From contig ML679971.1 in NCBI GenBank assembly GCA_007922225.1, positions 186,001 to 250,000 on the forward strand: a stretch of DNA of 64,000 bases. Reading direction: 5' to 3'. The translations under genes were made by a program, and so were the position numbers. Below, in pieces: positions 54,231 through 64,000 of this stretch. Below the pieces are notes generated by a model. It did not search any database and was not told the DNA's origin. It saw nothing but the letters and a program-made list of their open reading frames with translations. The stretch comes from Emydura subglobosa (lineage: Eukaryota > Chordata > Testudines > Chelidae). Positions within the stretch are counted from its first letter, which is position 1, and every line of letters begins with the position of its first letter.

Positions 54231-54739
54231 AAGGAGTTGCTGCCACAAGAGTCTAAGGCTGAATTTTCAGCTCTAGTCGAGGAAGGCAAGGCAGTGGCAG
54301 TGTGCTCTGCAAGTGGCACTGGATGTGGCCAACTCAGCGGTGTGAACCAGGGCTTTGGCCATAGTGGCAATGAAGAGGAGCTCATGGCTGCAGGCCTCAG
54401 GCTTTCCATACGTGGTGCAGCAAACAATCCAGAACCTCCCCTTTGAGGGCACGTTCCTCTTCTCTGAACAAACTGACTCCAAACTTCATAGCTTGAAAGA
54501 GTTGAGGGCCACCCTAAAGTCTTTAGGACTTCATACCCTGGCCCTTCAGAGGAAGCACTTCAAACCTTTGCGTCACTTCTACCAGTTTCAGTCGAGGCAG
54601 GACTGTAATAAGAGACATGGTAGGATCTACAGGAGACTACCTCCTCCCTTGTTGACCTTTGGGCCTGAGCCCGCGAGGCAATCATTTGGGTCAAAGCAGA
54701 CCTTTTGAGGGTGTGCCCAAGGATGGCATACCAGGACAG

Positions 54740-56247
54740 TGTCTGGATCCCAATTCCCTGTGTTTCTTGGACTGTCTATTCTACTTCTATTGGGCATGGG
54801 CCCATATTACTTCAGACCGCTTGGTGCTACGCGTGATAGGACTGGGAAAATCCCTGCAGTTCAGTTATTCCCCTTCTTCCCACCCTTCCTCCTCATCCCT
54901 CTTCAGGGACCCTTCTCATGAGCAACTTCTAATCCAGGAGGTGTGCACACTCTACAAGTGGGAGCAGTAGAGGAGATTCCTCTGGAATTAAGGGGCAAGG
55001 GATTCTACTCCTGTTATTTCCTAATCCCAAAGGCCAACAGCCATCTCAGACCCATCCTGGACCTGTGAAACCTCAACAGATTCATGAAGAAACTGAAGAT
55101 CCACATGGTCTCCTTGGCCACCATTATCCCATCTTTGGATCCAGTTATTGGTATGCAACCCTCAACTTGAAGAAGGCTTACTTTCACACTTCAATCTTTC
55201 TAAGTCACAGAAGATTCTTCCAATTCGTAGTGAACCAGGTTCACTAACAGTTTATTGTCCTCCCATTCAGCCTGTCAGCAGCCTCCTGGGTATTCATGAA
55301 ATGCATGGCAGTTGTCGTGGCCTTTCTGAGGAAGCAAAGGGTCCAGGTTTACCATTACCTCGACAATTGGCTGATCAAGGACTGCACCAGGCCTCAGGTA
55401 GAGTCAGATGCAAGGTTGATACAGGCAACCTTCAAGAAGTTAGGCCTCTTAATAAATGTGCAGAAGTCAACTCACCTGTTCAGAGAATAGAGTTTACAGG
55501 GGCAGTCCTTGACTTGGTCCAGGCTAGAGCCTTTCTTCTGGAGACTCAGTTCCAGGCCATAGGCACCATCACAGAGGGCTTCAGAAGCTACTGTACCACC
55601 ACAGCAAGACATTGCCTGAAACTTCTAGGGCATATGGCTGCATGCATATATGTGGTGCAACATGCGAGATTGAGACTCAGACCTCTCCAATCCTGGCTAG
55701 CATCAGTGTACTGACCAGGCAGAGACTGCTTGGACATGGTTATCACGTTTCCTGCTTCAGTAACCGACACGCTCCTTTGTTGGCTGGACCCATGGTCAGT
55801 CTGTCCAGGGTACCATTCTTGAGACCACATCCTTCAATGTCTCTAGTTATGGACACATCGGCGCTGGTTTGGGGGGCTCATCTGGGAAGCCTCAGGATCC
55901 AGAGTCTCTGGTCACAGGTGGAGCTCTTGCTGCACTTCAACGTCAGGGAGCTCAGAGCGGTGCGGCTTGCCTGTCAAACTTTCCAGACCCACCTGGAGGG
56001 CAAATGCATGTCGGTTCTTACAGACAACATGACAGCCATGTTCTATATAAGCAGACAGGATGGAGCATGCGCCTCTCCCCTGTGCCAGAAAGCCCTCCAC
56101 CTGTGGGAATTCTGTATAACCCATTCAATCCATCTCAAGGCTTCCTATCTTCCAGGGACACAGAACGAGCTATCAGATCACCTCAGCAGAGTCTTCTCCA
56201 ACCATGAGTGGTACATTCACCTAGACATTGTGAAGAACATCTTCTAA
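54740..56247 (+). pseudogene. DIRS reverse transcriptase / RNase H remnant
   Basis: Reading across frames I see YWAWAHITSDRLVLRVI, then YWYATLNLKKAYFH (the first catalytic-Asp region, here with Asn-Leu), LSAASWVFMKCMAVV, and the active-site motif at 55350-55367, which reads YHYLDN instead of the expected YxDD. The RNase H part follows in a longer open frame: LLHFNVRELRAVRLACQ, SVLTDNMTAMFYI and PGTQNELSDHLSR. Stops at 55065 and before 55250 and frame changes show decay. The RT would be dead from the Asp-to-Asn change alone. Confidence 0.9.
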
Positions 56248-56589
56248 ACGCGGGGAGTTCCCCATACAGACTTGTTCTCAACAAGACATGACACAAAGTG
56301 TCTGCAGTTCTTCTCCTTCTTGAACCACAGCCTGGGCTCAGTCGTGGACATGTTCCTTCTTTTTGGAAGGACCATCTTTTCTATGTATTCCCTCACATTC
56401 CACTCATACACAGAGTTCTACTGGAGGTCAGGAGGGAAGGAGCTTCTGTTATCCTAATAGCCCTGGCCTGGCCATGTGAGCATTGGTTCACCACCCTTCT
56501 GGATCTTTCGGTGGAGTCTCCAATCAGACTGCCTCTGGCCCCAGATCTGATTACCCAGGACCACAGTGGTCTACGTCAGCCTAACCTTG

Positions 56590-57640
56590 AGTTCTGACAC
56601 CCCACGGCCTGGAAACTCCATGGCTGAATTCCTTAGAGCTAACATGCTCTGGACCCATCAGAGAAATCCTCCTAAGAAGTAGGAAACCATCCACTAGAGC
56701 GACATATTTGACAGAGTGGAAGAGGTTCTTGATCTGGTCAGGGCAGAAGGGTATTTTACCCATGCACTTGTCAGTACCATTCATCCTGGACTACTTACTA
56801 CACCTAAAACAGCAAGGGCTATCAGTGTCCTCAATAAGAGTCCACCTGGCTGCCATTTTGGCGTTCCACCTGTGAGTCATTGGCCGATAGGTCTTTGCCA
56901 ACTCAATCTCCAGCTGTTTCAAGGGCCTGAGTAGGTTGTATCCTCAAGTGTGCCAACCAGTCTTAGCCTGGGATCTCAATCTAGTCATATCAAGGCTCAT
57001 GACCCCCCATTTGAGCCCCTGGCAATATGCTGTCTTCTCTATTGTCCTGGAAGGTGGCCTTCCTGGTGGGCATCTCTTTGGCCAGAAGGATTTCAGAGAT
57101 TAGAGCCCTCACTTTAGATCCCCATACCCGGTATTCTTCAAGGACAAAGTCCAGTTGAGTCCTTACCCAGCCTTTCTTCCAAAGGTGGTCTTTCAATTCC
57201 ACACAAACCAGGACATATTCCTTCTCATCTTCTTCCGAAACCTCATGCCAACAGCTGAGAGCAAATACTTCCTTCTCTGGACATCAGGCATGCATTTGCC
57301 TTCTACATTGAAAGGACTAAACCGTTTTGAAAGGCCACTTTTTGTGGCAATACCAGGCAGGATGAAAGGCCTTCCAATCTCATCCCAGAGAATTTCATCA
57401 TGGCTCATGTCCTGTATTCGCATATGCTACGACGTGGTGAAAATACCTGCTCCTACCCTGACGGCACATTCCACAAGGGCACAAGCATCTTCAGCGGCAT
57501 TCCTGGCACAGGTCCCGATCCAGGCCATCTGTAGGGCTGCAACGTGGTCTTCAATCCACACCTTTGCATCACACTATGCCATCACTAGGCAAGTTAGAGA
57601 TGATGCTGCATTTGGCAGAGCGGTACTATGGTCTGCATGC
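56590..57640 (+). pseudogene. DIRS tyrosine recombinase remnant
   Basis: The recombinase joins circular DNA copies into the genome. The N-terminal half is split by stops (about 56700-57150; RVEEVLDLVRAEGYFTHALV). The C-terminal half is open from 57155 and contains the HxxR box AHSTRAQASSAAFLAQ (near 57465) and ATWSSIHTFASHYAI with the likely catalytic Tyr (near 57567). The same frame runs on through the internal complementary region and right terminal repeat, where it is not protein-like. Confidence 0.9.
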
Positions 57641-57675
57641 CAGAGAACTCAGCCTCTCCCCCCCTCGGTACGCCA

Positions 57676-57785
57676 CTGCCTACATGGGAATGGACATGAG
57701 CAGGCACTCGAAGAAGAAAAAATGGCTACTAACCTTTTGTCACTGTTGTTCTTCGAGATGTGTTGCTCATGTCCATTCCAAGACA
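57676..57785 (+). repeat. DIRS internal complementary region
   Basis: GGAATGGACATGAGCAGGCAC then TCGAAGAAGAAAA pairs with the outer left end (50362-50396). AAATGGCTACTAACC then TGTTCTTCGAGATGTGTTGC pairs with the outer right end (57965-58030). In DIRS1 such a region templates completion of the ends through a circular intermediate (established knowledge of the family). Confidence 0.88.
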
Positions 57786-57794
57786 CCCCCCCCC

Positions 57795-58030
57795 GCCCTA
57801 CTGTCGGAGTTAGCCAGCAAGAAGGAATTGAACAGGTGGAGGGTCGGCAGGGCCCTATATGCTGGTGCCATGAGGGCGCGGCTCCAGGGGGCACCAGAGC
57901 TGACCTGATGGATACTACTAGGGGAAAAATGCTCTGGTGGTGGTGCATACGACCCACACACACCTACATTGGAATGGACGTGAGTCACACATCTCGAAAA
58001 ACAACAGTTACGGAAGGTCAGTAACCATTT
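57795..58030 (+). repeat. DIRS right inverted terminal repeat
   Basis: Inverted relative to 50361-50590 and extended at its outer end by TCTCGAAAAACAACAGTTACGG. That stretch is complementary to the right half of the internal complementary region. Confidence 0.92.
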
Positions 58031-58039
58031 TTTTATGTT

Positions 58040-58930
58040 TTCCTGGTTCTTATTGCTGAGAAGATGGGATGTTCTCTTAGTCCTACATGTATTCTAGTAA
58101 TAATGCACCTCCAGGGATAGTACACCAGGAGGAGCTCCAGTATAGATAAGGCTTTGGCTTTTTATCATCATGCTGTCTAGCAAGGTTCGATGACACTATG
58201 CATCTCTCCTCCCTGCTCCCTGTCTCCCAAACCTCTGGTTAGAGTGTCTACAATTGCAAAGGCCTTATCTACATTGGAATTCAACCGCCAGGTTAGCTGT
58301 GCTGTTGCAAACACACAGGGTAGACAAGCTAAGTTGTTATAAGCTGTGATTTCCACTGAAGCATATGGTGGCTTTGCCTGTCTACACGTGGGGTTTGCAC
58401 CGATCCAGCTACATCAGTGATTTGCCACTGTTGGCAGTAACAAGAGCAGACCCCCCATGGTCTAAAGCCTGTGAATGTGTCTTTCACTTTTTGCAAAGGT
58501 TTTGCTCATTGCAGACGGATCAGAAAATCCAAACGTATTCTCCCCCCGTTCCCACCCCACTAATAATCTGTGGCTTGGTCTACACTGCCACTGGCGGTTG
58601 ATGGGAGGTATGCAAGCTACATCATGTAGCTTGCATATGTCCCGTCGACTTACGTTGCTGTAACGTGGCATCTCCACTGTGCTGCGTCGACGGGAGATGC
58701 CCTCTGGTCAACACAGCCTTACTCCTTTCGGGGAGGTGGCTTAATGGTGTCGACTGGAGAGCTCATCTGGGATCGACTGAGCGGGTTGCTGACTGTGACA
58801 ATCAGACTGAGAAAAACTGCCTATCGGGTTGGTTAGACCCTGCAAAGGACTGAGAGGTGCTTACACAACCTCCACGTCCAAAGAGAGCAGTCAGCATTGA
58901 CCTGGAGCATGGAACTGGGCACTTAGTGAG
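58040..58930. other. Intergenic DNA with MITE-like blocks
   Basis: Near 58262-58395 (TTATCTACATTGGAATTC ... TGTCTACACG) and 58570-58745 (CTTGGTCTACACTGCCAC, then ATGCAAGCTACATCATGTAGCTTGCAT, a local palindrome) I see sequences resembling small DNA transposons. No gene. Confidence 0.5.
58602..58634. repeat. Perfect short palindrome
   Basis: ATGCAAGCTACA at 58609-58620 and TGTAGCTTGCAT at 58625-58636 are exact reverse complements around a 4-base loop, inside a MITE-like block. Confidence 0.75.
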
Positions 58931-58944
58931 CATAAGGATGACAA

Positions 58945-59160
58945 TTAATAATAACACCTAGCTCTTCCATAGCGCATTTCATCAGTAGATCTCAAAGCAC
59001 TTTACTCAGGAGGTCAGTAGCATCATCCCCATTTTACTGATGGGGAAACTGAGGCACAAAGCGGCGACGTGAGTTGCCCAATATTGCCCAGCAGCACAGC
59101 TGGGAATAGACCCAAATCTCTGAGTCCCAGACCAGTGCTCTGTCTACTTGGCAACACTGT
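58945..59160 (-). mobile_element. MIR-like SINE
   Basis: TAGATCTCAAAGCACTTTAC, CATCATCCCCATTTTACTGATG, GGGGAAACTGAGGCACAAAG and GTGCTCTGTCTACTTGGC: the reversed MIR order from tail to head. Best MIR-like copy in the window. Confidence 0.85.
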
Positions 59161-59169
59161 CTCTACCAT

Positions 59170-60215
59170 GTATCTGTTACTGGGGCTACACACACTGTTC
59201 CCAACATGTGTTTTAATCACGAGAACTGTTACTCCAGTGTTTTTTGTTTTAATATATATATATATGTGCTGCAGCTTTACACAGAGTTTTGTGAAGAATT
59301 TTGAAATGGAAACATTTTGAAAATGAGACGTTTTGATTTTGAAAACTCCAGCCTCGGCAACTCTTAAAGTAACCAGTCAAAATTGGCAACGTTGAAAATG
59401 GTGGGTGAAACCTGCTTCCATTTTTGACAAATAACCACATTTATTTATTTTTTTTAAAAAATGTGTTGGCGTTGCTTTCAGGAACCAGATGCTCCTGTCC
59501 TCTGCCCCAAAAGAGAATTTGCCAGCGAGCAGTGTGACTGAACTAATGGTTGCAGCTTGGGGCTGGGAGTTGGATGCTTGGATCTATTCCACACTGCCAC
59601 TGACTATGTGACCTCAGCTTCACCTCTCTGTGCTTTGCTCTACCGCAGTGCGAATCTGAGAGCATAACTTTGTGCAGGGTGTGAAGCCACCCTGGAGAAG
59701 TGATAAATGAAGGGGAGGTTCACATTGCAACCCTAGAGGGCAGCCTAGCCACACTACAGAGCAATCTCTCCTCATCTTTTAAGAAAGCTGGTTCTGACAC
59801 TATAGAGGCTAAGCCCGCTGTGACAGCTGTACCAGAGAAGTGAATGTTTAAAAGCCCATTGGGAAGTTTTGCTATGGACTTCGAAGGGAGCTACAAAGGA
59901 CTAAACACTTAGCCAACCTCTTTCTCGGCCAGTAACTGTATTGATTGGTTTGCAGTTTGATTAAATTGATTTTCCATGTCGTTCAGAACTGCAAGCAAGT
60001 CAGACAAGTGCAAATGTATATACCCTAGCAAAGCTTGTGAAAAAGCCCTACGTGATGTTATTTTAGGGTGTCTCGGGTACTGAAGAAAAAAGAAGCGGCG
60101 GGTTGAGTTATGCAGATGCAATCATGGTCTGTGAGGTATATTACAGGTCGGGTATCAGAGTCAAGGAAAACAAAATAACTTCAGGATAAGTATTGCTTAT
60201 TTGTATTAAAGTAGT
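59170..60215. other. Intergenic DNA, no gene seen
   Basis: An (AT)8 run near 59250. No coding feature. Confidence 0.5.
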
Positions 60216-60219
60216 GCTT

Positions 60220-60300
60220 CGTTGTGCTATGCACTGTACATGTATACACATCGTAAAAGACAGTCCCTATCCCAAAAAGTTTACAATTTAAATAGATAAA
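60220..60300 (-). repeat. Interspersed repeat, 'CCTAGCAC' family (reverse)
   Basis: GTGCTATGCACTGTACATG, then AAAGACAGTCCCTATCCC and AAAGTTTACAATTTAAATAG; the same order as at 63150-63330. Confidence 0.65.
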
Positions 60301-60302
60301 AT

Positions 60303-60445
60303 GGACAAAGTATTATTGTCTTGATTTTACAGATGGGGAATTAATGAAGAGAGAGATTAAATGTCATATCAGGTATCAGTGGCAGAACTTGAACCCAGAT
60401 ATCTCAAATCCCGAGCCAAAGTACCTTCACTAGAAGACCATCACT
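60303..60445 (-). mobile_element. MIR-like SINE fragment
   Basis: TTTTACAGATGGGGAATTAATG, AGTGGCAGAACTTGAACCCAG and ACTAGAAGACC: the reversed MIR core. Confidence 0.7.
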
Positions 60446-60449
60446 ATGG

Positions 60450-61360
60450 TATCAGGATTGCAACGGCCATGCCTGCACTGGGAAGGTTTCCCGATACCAG
60501 TTTTACTGGCATACAGCAGCTGATGTTCAGCAGTGTTGCCACAGCACGCAAGCAGGCGGACTTGGCTGCCTTCCCCACTCCTTGTGCATCCTTTTTGTGG
60601 GAGGTGGTACCGGTAAAAGAGGCACTGCATTCTGAGTAGGCATCTTCATATGCCCCAGGACCACAGGGTGGAGAAAAGGCAGCCAAAGTGCAAAGCATTG
60701 GTTGCTTTTATCACCTTTCCAGACAACAAGCTTTCCCAGAGGCAGCATACCCCATACCTTATAGAGCCGATTTCCTATGGAAAATAGACTGTGGTCAGGT
60801 GATTAAAGACCATTTCATAATGCAGAGTCACAAACGGGCAGAATTAAAGTTACCCGGGCAACCTTTATTCTGGGTTCCCCTACTTTTGAGTGATTTGCTT
60901 TTCAGCCCTGATGAGCTAGAAATCCATTTTTTTTTAGTACTAGTTCCAAGGGTTTTTTTAATGAAAGAAGAATGGAGAAACAAAGAAATTCCATCACATG
61001 CAACCGTTTGCTGGATAGCAGTAGATCTCCTGGCTCTGGCAGGGGATGTGGGCTTAAAGGTTAAATTTAGAAAAGGGCTGAGAATTGGGACTGCTGGGTC
61101 CTATTTGTTTTTAACTGTGATTTGTATTACATAGGTCTCATTCATTCAACCATACGAGTGTCAACATATTGTATGGCTGTGTAGGACTAGTCCAGTCCTA
61201 TAGAAGCCATTGGCCAGTACTTACATATGGCATAGCTCTTCTAAAAGGCAGGATGAGGTGGATGAAATTTGGGTCTGCCACATTGGACACCTAGTTTCTC
61301 TTCTCAGCTCTGCCAGCAGCGCACTTGTGCAGTGGGGTTCGTAGTTACCCGTCTGGGAAC
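60450..61360. other. Intergenic DNA, no gene seen
   Basis: The longest open frame here (60688-61134, 148 codons) shows no domain, no codon-like pattern and no recognisable homology, so I do not call it. Confidence 0.5.
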
Positions 61361-61364
61361 GATA

Positions 61365-61862
61365 TAAACTGGCCATCAGGAAGTTTAGACTTGAAATTAG
61401 ACAAAGGTTTCTAGCCATCAGAGGAGTGAAGTTCTGGAACAGCCTTCCAAGGGGAGCAGTCGGGGCAAAAAAACCTAGCGGGCTTCAAGACTGAGCTTGA
61501 TAAGTTTACACAGGGGATGGTATAATGGGACAGCCTAATTTGGCAATTAACTGATCTTTGACTACTAGCGGTAAATATGCCCAGTGGCCTGTGATGGGGT
61601 GTTAGATGGGGTGGGTTCTGGGTTTCTACAGAGAATTCTTTCCCAAGTGTCTGGCTGGTGAGTCACTTGCTGGTGGGTTCTCTGTACCTTGAAGTCTTTA
61701 AACCATAATTTGAGGACTTCAATAGCTCAATCTTAGCTTAGAGGCATATCGCAGGAGTGGGGGTCAAGGGGTGAGGTTCTGTGTCCTGCATTGTGCAGGA
61801 GGTCAGACTAGATGATCATATTGGTGCCTTCTGACCTAAAAGTCTATCAGTCTATCAGTCTA
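61365..61862 (+). mobile_element. CR1-type LINE 3' end
   Basis: GATATAAACTGGCCATCAGG, located here, then GAAGTTCTGGAACAGCCTTCC, GGTGAGGTTCTGTGTCCTGC, GAGGTCAGACTAGATGATC and a tail of three TCTATCAG-like octamers (AGTCTATC). A different CR1 subfamily from the copy at 40980. Confidence 0.85.
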
Positions 61863-61869
61863 TATTTGC

Positions 61870-63135
61870 CTTGCTCAATAGGAAAAGTGGTGAACTGCAG
61901 AAAATTATTAGTATCAGTAAGTGGAACAGATGAGCCTACGAATCACAGTGTCCTGGCTCCTAGGCCAGTTTGCCTTCCTCAATACCAAAAGGTATTTTAG
62001 CAGCCATGTCCTGTTCAGAGCTGTGAACTGAATACATTTGTCTCAAAGTGATGCAGGAGGCTTAATGGGGCTTGTGATCTAGTCGGAAGAGTTTTGACTT
62101 TGGAATATTTTTATGAAATGGTTTACGGCTGAAATTTTCAAAGGCACCTAAAAGAGTTTGGGATGCAAATCCAACAGAAATTCAACGGACATTGGTCATC
62201 TAACTCTGTAAGGTGCCATAAAAACCTCAGCAGAAGGCTGTAATGAATTCCACTGTGAAAACAGTGATTTTCTTAACTGTAATTCAGTCAAACATAGGCG
62301 GATTCTGGTGATGTCAGTAAATGACACCGCTCTGACCCCCGCACTACCTTCCTGCCCAAATCTGGAGTTCCTGCTCCTATAACCTGTGACGTGAAAGTTC
62401 AAACAATGGTTGGAGATTTATTTTATGTATCCAAAAATCACCTATTTTTGATTGATCTCAAAAATGAGCGTACCCTTTGTGATTAAAATTTCATCACGCT
62501 TCAACCTGAGGCAAGTGCCAAGCATGGAAAATTTTAGCTCGAAAAGTGAATATTTGCTGAAGTTACAAGCAATCGAAAATAGTAGACGATAATGGAAAAT
62601 GCTAGACGATGGTTAATAACCTTAAAAATGTCACGGCTGCACCGCTTATACTTATTTCCATTTAACATTATACCTGCAATATCTAACCCAATATATAATG
62701 CACCGTTTTGCTCTGCTCTGCTCCTTTACCTCAAACAGTCAATTAAGGAAAAGAAAAGAAAATAGGTCAGTTATTGACCTGTAAATGTGCAGTGTTGGTA
62801 ATTCTACTGTCGCTTGGTCTGCTTCCCCGTTCCATTCGTTGTTGTGTTCGTCTGTGGATGTGCAGATTATGACAATCTGGGCCATTACTGGCAAACAGGA
62901 AGCAGTCAAAAGATAAAATGTGTCATGGAAGTTGCCGTCATCCCAAGAGAGGAATTTGCATGATGATGAATGTGGTCACCTGAAATATGAAAACTTAATG
63001 TGACCCAAGTGGCTGGTCTCAACGCAATGCCTAGCAGACAAGCACCCAGGTACAAAAATCATGATGGCCAGTGGCAATAACACTAAGGGTTGATGGGTAA
63101 GGTTTTCTGGCTCATTGTTGTTGTTATTTATTATT
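61870..63135. other. Intergenic DNA, no gene seen
   Basis: No recognisable feature. Confidence 0.5.
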
Positions 63136-63139
63136 TGGA

Positions 63140-63335
63140 TTACCATAGCACTTATGAGCCCCATTCATAAACCGGGACCCCATTACGCTAGGCACTGTGC
63201 AAACACAGAGCAAAAAGTCAGTCATTGCCCCAAAGAGCTTACAGTCTAAGTATAAGCTGAGATGACAGACAGGGAAGTACAAGGAAACCATGAGACAATA
63301 TTGGTCAGCATGATGGGCAGTGGACTCAGCACGTC
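63140..63335 (-). repeat. Interspersed repeat, 'CCTAGCAC' family (reverse, longest copy)
   Basis: TACCATAGCACTTATGAGCC, CCCCATTACGCTAGGCACTG, TGCCCCAAAGAGCTTACAG, then AGACAGGGAAGTACAAGG and CAATATTGGTCAGCATGATG. The most complete copy of the family in the window. Confidence 0.7.
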
Positions 63336-63387
63336 AGCAAAGGAGAGTTTTAAGGAAGGATTTGTAAAGAGGACAATGAAATATTCT

Positions 63388-63450
63388 GCAGGAGGTCAGA
63401 CTAGATGATCATAATGGGAACTTCTGGCCTTAAAAATCTGACTCTATAAG
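63388..63450 (+). mobile_element. CR1-type LINE 3' end fragment
   Basis: GCAGGAGGTCAGACTAGATG, ATCATAATGGGAACTTCTGG and AAAAATCTGACTC. Confidence 0.75.
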
Positions 63451-63634
63451 TGGCTCCGTATCTTTCTACAAAGGTAGTGTGGTCTGGAGGAGCAAACACA
63501 AAGTTAAGTTAGGAAGTCCTGTGTTTTAGTCCACTGCCTCGGAATTTACCATGTAGCTTTGGGAAAGTTGCTTCACCTTCTGTTTCAGGGCTTGTTTACG
63601 GGGCAGAATTGACTGGAATAGGTATTCTGGAATT

Positions 63635-63768
63635 TCTCTCTGGATGGACACTCTATTCTGGAGTAAAAGTCACTGTTGTTCCAGAATAATTAGTTCACTT
63701 AGAAAGTGGAGTAACTGTTCTGGAATCAAGTGACTTTTAATCTGGAAGAAAGTGTCCACACAGAGAGC
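63635..63768. mobile_element. Palindromic MITE
   Basis: The arms 63635-63702 and 63703-63768 are imperfect reverse complements: GGACACTCTATTCTGGAGTAAAAGTCAC pairs with GTGACTTTTAATCTGGAAGAAAGTGTCC (located by position). Practically no loop. It looks like a foldback DNA transposon; the outer ends reach about 63590 and 63780. Confidence 0.75.
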
Positions 63769-64000
63769 TATCTGCAATGGCTGTTATGGTCAATTTCCCC
63801 ACGTCTCCCCATGTGTAGTACTGCAGTATGCTTTCCTCACACACCTCACAGAGAGGTTATCAGGATTCTAAAACAATCTGCACGGTGTTTATCTCTCAGT
63901 GACCCCTGCTCATTATGATAATCATCATAATTTCAATGTAACCTTGAGCTCCCCCCAATTATTTGTTGCATCTGCCGCTTGTTTCTCAGTTATACTTAAA

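Larger units (their letters stand above)
50755..54708 (+). pseudogene. DIRS ORF1 (gag-like) remnant, interrupted twice
   Basis: Pieces lie at about 50755-51132, 51451-52720 and 54227-54708. The first piece has a zinc-knuckle-like CLGESHQHERCRICKG, then PASLRETLAPRKDSTSRDS. The second includes YTHLPPGSLVV near 52480. The last carries FKELLPQESKAEF, LPFEGTFLFSEQTDSKLHSLKEL and PLRHFYQFQS, typical of the C-terminal part of DIRS gag proteins. It is broken by a hAT MITE (51141-51442), an antisense LINE (52721-54226), a G17 run and several stops. Confidence 0.8.
50361..58030 (+). mobile_element. DIRS-type tyrosine-recombinase retrotransposon (degenerate, with two nested insertions)
   Basis: DIRS elements copy through RNA and integrate with a tyrosine recombinase rather than an integrase, leaving no target duplication. 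All parts of that architecture are visible. There is a left terminal repeat (50361-50590) and a right terminal repeat in inverted orientation (about 57795-58030). An internal complementary region (57676-57785) has a left half that is the complement of the left end and a right half that is the complement of the right end. Between them lie gag, RT/RNase H and recombinase remnants in order. Without the LINE and MITE insertions the element would be about 5.8 kb. Stops and frameshifts and a mutated RT motif (YLDN) make it inactive. Confidence 0.92.

Noticed and set aside
57640..58024. Extension of the recombinase frame to 289 codons
   Set aside because: Past about 57640 the frame runs through the internal complementary region and terminal repeat, not protein-coding DNA.
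60688..61134. 148-codon open frame
   Set aside because: No recognised motif, no splice-site context and no neighbouring exon; likely chance.
45020..64000. Possible IL17A/IL17F genes expected downstream of MCM3 by mammalian synteny
   Set aside because: I looked for the cystine-knot exon with its conserved Cys pattern in the listed open frames and saw nothing similar; these genes must lie outside the window or be arranged differently.

Overview
The window is vertebrate nuclear DNA, most likely from a turtle or another non-avian sauropsid. It contains one split housekeeping gene with GT-AG introns and a CpG-island promoter. The rest is intergenic DNA rich in CR1 LINE fragments, with old MIR-like SINEs, hAT-type miniature DNA transposons and a DIRS-type tyrosine-recombinase retrotransposon. 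Abundant CR1 together with a DIRS element fits turtles better than birds or mammals; this assignment is inference from repeat content. || The only protein-coding gene I can support is MCM3, a subunit of the MCM2-7 replicative helicase, on the + strand with coding exons from 24448 to 43221. I assembled 17 coding exons whose phases all join, giving an 811-residue protein, against about 808 residues for the mammalian protein. Walker A, Walker B, the arginine finger and the acidic/basic C-terminal tail are all present. Intron 1 appears to use a GC donor. The promoter (about 23.9-24.45 kb) has CCAAT boxes in both orientations, two E2F-like sites and an Sp1-like site, as expected for an S-phase gene. 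A poly(A) signal lies at 44989. || Left flank (1-23.9 kb): no coding gene found. It holds CR1 and MIR-like remnants, short hairpin repeats, a CpG island at about 7.25-7.9 kb running into a 1.5-kb CA-rich minisatellite, a degenerate CAGGTA minisatellite (13.6-14.0 kb), a 1.4-kb unidentified insertion that splits a CR1 copy (17.35-18.74 kb), and a T-poor AACAAGCCCA-type low-complexity tract abutting the MCM3 promoter. || MCM3 introns carry several CR1 pieces. One of them, on the - strand in intron 10, keeps a recognisable CR1 ORF1 with zinc-finger-like and SGNH-esterase-like motifs. || Right flank (45-64 kb): a 593-bp hAT-like palindromic MITE (49258-49850), then a degenerate but structurally complete DIRS retrotransposon (about 50361-58030) with inverted terminal repeats, an internal complementary region, and gag, RT/RNase H and tyrosine recombinase remnants. 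Two later insertions sit inside its gag region: a 302-bp hAT MITE with a perfect 8-bp target duplication, and a 1.5-kb antisense jockey-like LINE with a 12-bp near-perfect target duplication. The window therefore records a readable order of transposon insertions. I see no CRISPR, operon, rRNA or tRNA gene, and no clearly novel host system.
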